Source of the DNA: Flavobacterium zhairuonense
GTDB lineage: Bacteria; Bacteroidota; Bacteroidia; Flavobacteriales; Flavobacteriaceae
DNA: 64,000 bases
Assembly (NCBI RefSeq): GCF_004352915.1
Contig: NZ_SJSY01000072.1
Coordinates: forward strand, 310,001-374,000
Direction: 5' to 3'
Both the position numbers and the translations under genes were made by a program. Positions 60,301 through 64,000 of this stretch are shown here, piece by piece. The first letter of the stretch is position 1. Every line of letters starts with the position of its first letter. The notes below the pieces were generated by a model. That model did no database searches. It saw only the letters and a program-made list of their open reading frames with translations, and was not told the DNA's origin.

Positions 60301-61205
60301 TTTACGCAGTAGAGGATTTTGCTCACTTAAGCAAAGGTCAGTGGGTTGCTGATGACGCTACTAATAAAATGGTTAATGATTTAATTCATAACTATAAAAT
60401 TAAGCTGAACGACTTACAAGGAGCTTTAAGAAGAGAGAAATTCACTATTACAGTTGGAGATGAATTACCATCTGGAATCTTGAAATTGGCTAAAATCTAT
60501 ATCGCTAAAAAACGTAAGTTAAAAGTAGGTGATAAAATGGCAGGTCGTCACGGTAACAAAGGTATTGTTGCTAGAATCGTTCGTCACGAAGATATGCCAT
60601 TCTTAGAAGATGGAACACCAGTAGATATCGTATTGAATCCACTTGGGGTACCTTCACGTATGAACATTGGTCAGATTTATGAGACTGTATTAGGATGGGC
60701 TGGTATGAACTTGGGTAGAAAATTTGCTACTCCAATTTTCGACGGTGCTTCTCTAGACGAAATCAACGCTTTGACTGATGAAGCTGGAGTGCCACGTTTT
60801 GGACATACTTACCTATTTGATGGTGGTACTGGAGAGCGTTTTGCACAAAAAGCGACTGTGGGTGTAATTTACATGCTTAAATTAGGACACATGGTTGATG
60901 ATAAGATGCACGCACGTTCTATTGGACCATACTCATTGATTACGCAACAGCCACTTGGAGGTAAGGCTCAATTTGGAGGTCAGCGTTTTGGAGAGATGGA
61001 GGTTTGGGCACTTGAGGCTTATGGAGCTTCTAGTACGCTACGTGAAATCTTAACTGTTAAGTCTGATGACGTTATTGGTAGAGCTAAAACTTACGAAGCT
61101 ATCGTTAAGGGGGAAACTATGCCAGAACCAGGTTTGCCAGAATCATTCAATGTATTAATGCACGAATTGAAAGGTCTAGGTTTAGATCTTCGTTTGGAAG
61201 AATAA
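57393..61205 (+). CDS. rpoB: RNA polymerase subunit beta
   Basis: The beta subunit, 1,270 aa. The typical start [31 protein letters not shown] is used at ATG 57393; a TTG at 57390 would add one residue. The rifampicin-binding region is [67 protein letters not shown], wild-type in appearance. The C-terminal clamp segment [22 protein letters not shown] is present. Codon use is biased as for a highly expressed gene. rpoC begins 257 nt later, an unusually long gap for rpoBC. Confidence 0.99.
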   Translation: MITNQTERLNFASTKNIPDYPDFLDVQVKSFKDFFQLETKSDERGNEGLYNTFMENFPITDTRNNFVLEFLDYFVDPPRYTIQECIERGLTYSVPLKARLKLYCTDPEHEDFETIVQDVYLGTIPYMTPSGTFVINGAERVVVSQLHRSPGVFFGQSFHANGTKLYSARVIPFKGSWIEFSTDINSVMYAYIDRKKKLPVTTLFRAIGFERDKDILEIFDLAEEIKVSKTGIKKYIGRRLAARVLNTWHEDFVDEDTGEVVSIERNEIILDRDTIIDKDNVEEIIDSNVKSILLHKEDNNQADYAIIHNTLQKDPTNSEKEAVEHIYRQLRNAEPPDEETARGIIDKLFFSDQRYNLGEVGRYRMNKKLDLDIPMDKQVLTKEDIITIVKYLIELINSKAEIDDIDHLSNRRVRTVGEQLSQQFGVGLARMARTIRERMNVRDNEVFTPIDLINAKTLSSVINSFFGTNQLSQFMDQTNPLAEITHKRRLSALGPGGLSRERAGFEVRDVHYTHYGRLCPIETPEGPNIGLISSLGVYAKVNGMGFIETPYRKVTNGVVDLESTPVYLSAEEEEGKMIAQANIEMDASGKITASNVIAREEGDFPVVEPSVVHYTDVAPNQIASISASLIPFLEHDDANRALMGSNMMRQAVPLIRPEAPIVGTGLERQVASDSRVLINAEGHGTVEYVDANIITIKYDRTEDERMVSFDADEKTYNLIKFRKTNQGTSINLKPIVRRGDRVVPGQVLSEGYATQNGELALGRNLKVAFMPWKGYNFEDAIVISEKVVRDDIFTSIHVDDYSLEVRDTKLGNEELTNDIPNVSEEATKDLDENGMIRIGAEVKPGDILIGKITPKGESDPTPEEKLLRAIFGDKAGDVKDASLKASPSLHGVVLDKKLFARAVKDKRKRTQDKDALGALEMEFETKFVELKDRLVEKLFLIVNGKTSQGVMNDLGEEVLPKGKKYTQKMLYAVEDFAHLSKGQWVADDATNKMVNDLIHNYKIKLNDLQGALRREKFTITVGDELPSGILKLAKIYIAKKRKLKVGDKMAGRHGNKGIVARIVRHEDMPFLEDGTPVDIVLNPLGVPSRMNIGQIYETVLGWAGMNLGRKFATPIFDGASLDEINALTDEAGVPRFGHTYLFDGGTGERFAQKATVGVIYMLKLGHMVDDKMHARSIGPYSLITQQPLGGKAQFGGQRFGEMEVWALEAYGASSTLREILTVKSDDVIGRAKTYEAIVKGETMPEPGLPESFNVLMHELKGLGLDLRLEE

Positions 61206-61213
61206 TAAAAAAA

Positions 61214-61245
61214 ATGTAGAGACGTGATTAATCACGTCTCTACAT
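61214..61245. repeat. Perfect 32-bp palindrome between rpoB and rpoC
   Basis: ATGTAGAGACGTGATT (61214-61229) is followed immediately by its exact reverse complement (61230-61245). The GTAGAGACG...CGTCTCTAC ends match a palindromic repeat type that, as I recall, is dispersed in many bacterial genomes. It begins 8 nt after the rpoB stop and an A-run. It could fold into a 14-bp or longer hairpin in the mRNA. Confidence 0.85.
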
Positions 61246-61297
61246 TCGTATTTATAAAAGTTTTTAAAGATTTATACCCGTAACCCGTTCCGATTTT

Positions 61298-61407
61298 TTA
61301 TAACAATGCGAGGCATTTTATAACTAGCACTTCAAATAAGAATTTGAGGTTTAGAGAAGTAACCCGAGGTAGTAGCTGAATGATTAACTCTTAGTTTTCC
61401 TAAGAGT
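61298..61407 (+). other. Hairpins in the rpoB-rpoC intergenic RNA
   Basis: Two further stems follow the palindrome: TTATAA-C-AATGC with GCATTTTATAA (61298-61323; GAG loop, one bulged C) and ACTCTTAG/CTAAGAGT (61387-61394 with 61400-61407). The region between is of ordinary base composition but more G-rich than nearby spacers (for example GAGGTTTAGAGAAGTAACCCG at about 61347). No gene was found. Confidence 0.5.
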
Positions 61408-61462
61408 AGATTATAAATCTAAAATCAATTTTTTAATTGCAAATAAATCAATAGTAAAAACT

Positions 61463-64000
61463 ATGATGAATAACAGAAACAATAAAGATAAAAATCCAGT
61501 AAAAAGATTTAACAAAATCTCTATTGGATTGGCTTCACCAGAATCTATCTTGAAAGAATCAAGAGGAGAGGTTTTAAAGCCAGAAACAATCAACTATAGA
61601 ACTCACAAACCAGAGCGTGACGGACTTTTCTGCGAAAGAATCTTCGGACCAGTAAAAGATTTCGAATGTGCTTGTGGTAAGTATAAAAGAATTCGTTACA
61701 AAGGTATCATCTGTGACCGTTGTGGTGTTGAAGTTACTGAGAAAAAAGTACGTCGTGATAGAGTAGGTCACATCAACCTTGTTGTGCCAATTGCTCACAT
61801 CTGGTACTTCCGTTCTCTTCCAAACAAAATTGGTTATATCCTTGGTCTTCCATCTAAGAAATTAGATATGATCATTTACTACGAAAGATACGTAGTAATT
61901 CAGCCAGGTATCGCTAAAAATGCAGATGGAGAATCATTACAAAGATTAGATTTCTTAACTGAAGAGGAATATTTAAATATTTTAGATACTCTTCCGCAAG
62001 AAAACCAATATTTAGATGATTTAGATCCTAATAAATTTGTTGCCAAAATGGGAGCAGAGTGTATTATGGATTTATTAGCTCGTATTGATCTAGATGCTTT
62101 ATCTTATGAATTAAGACACAGCGCTAACAATGAGACTTCTAAACAAAGAAAAACTGAGGCTTTAAAAAGATTACAAGTTGTTGAATCTTTCCGTGAGTCT
62201 AACGAAAACCGCGAAAACCGTCCAGAATGGATGATCATGAAAGTGGTTCCAGTTATCCCACCAGAATTACGTCCGCTTGTGCCACTTGATGGAGGTCGTT
62301 TTGCAACTTCAGATTTGAACGATTTATACCGTCGTGTAATCATCCGTAACAACCGTTTGAAAAGATTAATGGAGATTAAAGCTCCAGAAGTTATCTTAAG
62401 AAACGAGAAACGTATGTTACAAGAATCTGTAGATTCATTATTCGATAACACACGTAAAGCTTCTGCTGTTAAAACAGAATCAAACAGACCATTAAAATCA
62501 TTATCTGACTCATTAAAAGGTAAGCAAGGGCGTTTCCGTCAAAACTTACTTGGTAAACGTGTGGATTATTCTGCTCGTTCGGTAATTGTCGTTGGTCCTG
62601 AGTTAAAATTATATGAGTGCGGATTGCCAAAAGATATGGCATCTGAGTTATACAAACCATTCGTTATTCGTAAGTTGATCGAAAGAGGTATTGTAAAAAC
62701 AGTAAAATCTGCTAAGAAAATTATTGACAAAAAAGAGCCAGTAGTTTGGGATATTTTAGAAAATGTAATTAAAGGACACCCAGTATTACTTAACCGTGCT
62801 CCTACTTTGCACAGACTTGGTATTCAGGCTTTCCAACCAAAATTAATTGAAGGAAAAGCAATCCAGTTACACCCATTAGTATGTACGGCTTTCAACGCCG
62901 ATTTCGATGGTGACCAGATGGCGGTTCACTTACCATTAGGACCAGAGGCTATTTTAGAGGCGCAATTATTAATGTTGGCTTCTCACAATATCTTGAACCC
63001 TGCAAATGGTGCTCCAATTACTGTACCTTCTCAGGACATGGTCTTGGGTCTATACTATATGACCAAAGAGCGTATTTCTACAGAAGATCACATTATTTTA
63101 GGTCAAGATTTGACTTTCTATTCTGCTGAAGAAGTAAACATTGCATTAAACGAAGGAAGATTGGAATTGAATGCTCGTGTGAAAATTAGAGCAAAAGATT
63201 TTAATGACGCTGGAGAATTAGTGTACAAAATCATTCAAACAACTGCAGGACGTGTATTATTTAACGAAGTAGTACCTGAAGCAGCTGGATATATCAATGA
63301 CGTATTGACTAAGAAAAACCTTAGAGATATTATCGGACACATTTTAAGTGTGACTGATGTACCTACAACGGCAGCTTTCTTAGATAATATGAAAGATATG
63401 GGTTATAAATTCGCATTTAGAGGAGGTTTATCGTTCTCTTTAGGTGATATTAGAATCCCAGAACAAAAAACTAAGTTAATTGCAGATGCTAGAGAGCAAG
63501 TTGAAGGTATCTCAACTAACTATAACATGGGTCTTATCACAAATAACGAGCGTTACAACCAAGTTATTGACGTATGGACTTCAGCAAATGCTCAGTTGAC
63601 AGAGTTAGCAATGAAAAATATTAGAGAAGACCAACAAGGTTTCAACTCTGTATATATGATGCTTGACTCTGGGGCGAGGGGTTCTAAGGAGCAGATTCGT
63701 CAGTTAACTGGTATGCGTGGTTTGATGGCTAAGCCTAAAAAATCTACTGCTGGTGGTGGTGAGATTATTGAAAACCCGATTCTTTCTAACTTTAAGGAAG
63801 GTCTTTCGATCCTTGAGTACTTCATTTCTACTCACGGTGCTCGTAAAGGTCTTGCGGATACGGCTCTTAAAACGGCCGATGCTGGTTACTTGACAAGAAG
63901 GCTTCATGACGTTTCTCAAGATGTTATTGTTAACATCGAAGATTGTGGAACTCTTAGAGGTGTTGAAGTTGCTGCATTGAAGAAAAATGAGGAAATCGTT
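61463..64000 (+). CDS. rpoC: RNA polymerase subunit beta' (partial, cut by window end)
   Basis: The first 846 residues of beta' are present; the frame is open to the last base, so the gene continues beyond the window. Start [27 protein letters not shown] at ATG 61463 (ATG 61466 is possible). The N-terminal zinc ribbon has C69, C71, C84 and C87. The catalytic magnesium motif NADFDGDQM spans residues 478-486, with D480, D482 and D484. The bridge-helix/trigger-loop region ([26 protein letters not shown], then [23 protein letters not shown]) lies near the end of the visible part. It is transcribed with rpoB. Confidence 0.99.
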   Translation, partial: MMNNRNNKDKNPVKRFNKISIGLASPESILKESRGEVLKPETINYRTHKPERDGLFCERIFGPVKDFECACGKYKRIRYKGIICDRCGVEVTEKKVRRDRVGHINLVVPIAHIWYFRSLPNKIGYILGLPSKKLDMIIYYERYVVIQPGIAKNADGESLQRLDFLTEEEYLNILDTLPQENQYLDDLDPNKFVAKMGAECIMDLLARIDLDALSYELRHSANNETSKQRKTEALKRLQVVESFRESNENRENRPEWMIMKVVPVIPPELRPLVPLDGGRFATSDLNDLYRRVIIRNNRLKRLMEIKAPEVILRNEKRMLQESVDSLFDNTRKASAVKTESNRPLKSLSDSLKGKQGRFRQNLLGKRVDYSARSVIVVGPELKLYECGLPKDMASELYKPFVIRKLIERGIVKTVKSAKKIIDKKEPVVWDILENVIKGHPVLLNRAPTLHRLGIQAFQPKLIEGKAIQLHPLVCTAFNADFDGDQMAVHLPLGPEAILEAQLLMLASHNILNPANGAPITVPSQDMVLGLYYMTKERISTEDHIILGQDLTFYSAEEVNIALNEGRLELNARVKIRAKDFNDAGELVYKIIQTTAGRVLFNEVVPEAAGYINDVLTKKNLRDIIGHILSVTDVPTTAAFLDNMKDMGYKFAFRGGLSFSLGDIRIPEQKTKLIADAREQVEGISTNYNMGLITNNERYNQVIDVWTSANAQLTELAMKNIREDQQGFNSVYMMLDSGARGSKEQIRQLTGMRGLMAKPKKSTAGGGEIIENPILSNFKEGLSILEYFISTHGARKGLADTALKTADAGYLTRRLHDVSQDVIVNIEDCGTLRGVEVAALKKNEEIV

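Noticed and set aside
61463..64000. rpoC as a truncated pseudogene.
   Set aside because: The frame is intact to the last base of the window with all catalytic motifs in place; it is simply cut by the window edge.

Overview
The window is a piece of a Flavobacteriia (Bacteroidota) chromosome, most likely Flavobacterium. The evidence is low G+C, TAnnTTTG-type -7 promoter boxes, A-rich rather than Shine-Dalgarno translation starts, a type IX secretion sorting domain, a SusC/SusD pair, the TamB-TamL pair and many Bacteroidota-only DUF families. No prophage, insertion sequence, CRISPR array or rRNA operon was seen.

Layout. 0-8.3 kb: tamB-tamL and a DUF4230 anchor protein. 8.4-11.3 kb: aromatic amino acid hydroxylase, a small secreted protein and a globin, all on the minus strand. 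11.7-14.1 kb: a secreted GH30 glycosidase with Ig-like, ricin-type and T9SS domains. 14.2-16.3 kb: ilvA behind a leader that looks like a complete isoleucine attenuator, then a DUF4136 lipoprotein. 16.3-19.1 kb: hutU, a repeat-rich spacer and a Cys-rich DUF5522 protein. 19.1-25.8 kb: a small HExxH protein, an ACC-deaminase-like PLP enzyme, a LysM glucosaminidase, hemL, a large zinc metalloprotease and a Spy-like protein. 26-31.4 kb: a 2-hydroxyacid dehydrogenase, a lipoprotein, a two-gene ABC/OLD-like ATPase plus PD-(D/E)XK-like nuclease module, and lysS. 31.7-35.9 kb: two tandem paralogous lipoproteins, lipB, an NTF2-like duplicated protein and rnhB. 36.4-43.2 kb: a SusC/SusD uptake pair and a Porin_10 protein. 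43.3-50.7 kb: a cystathionine beta-synthase-type enzyme, DnaQ-like exonuclease, DUF2851, PspC, amino acid permease, HhH protein and acyl-CoA dehydrogenase. 50.8-64 kb: the translation/transcription core, rpsU-xerC-hpf, tRNA-Thr, -Tyr and -Thr, tuf, tRNA-Trp, secE, nusG, rplKAJL, rpoB and rpoC. rpoC is cut by the window edge.

The strongest unlisted signals are regulatory. (1) A 19-codon leader peptide with eight isoleucine codons lies upstream of ilvA. It has its own promoter and mutually exclusive 1:2, 2:3 and 3:4 RNA stems, a textbook ribosome-mediated attenuator in a phylum whose ribosomes do not normally use Shine-Dalgarno pairing. (2) A strong Shine-Dalgarno sequence precedes rpsU, consistent with bS21 autoregulation in Bacteroidota. 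(3) A GAAA-tetraloop terminator overlaps the tRNA-tuf start site. (4) A perfect 32-bp palindrome sits between rpoB and rpoC. The best candidate for an undescribed gene system is the translationally coupled ATPase/nuclease-like pair at 27.7-29.6 kb.

Several coding starts were moved downstream of the longest open frame because the extra codons began at TTG or GTG, overlapped a promoter or repeat, or lacked family similarity (globin, ilvA, dehydrogenase, second lipoprotein, rnhB, susD, xerC, hpf, nusG, rplK, rpoB). All function calls rest on motif recognition by eye; no database search was run.
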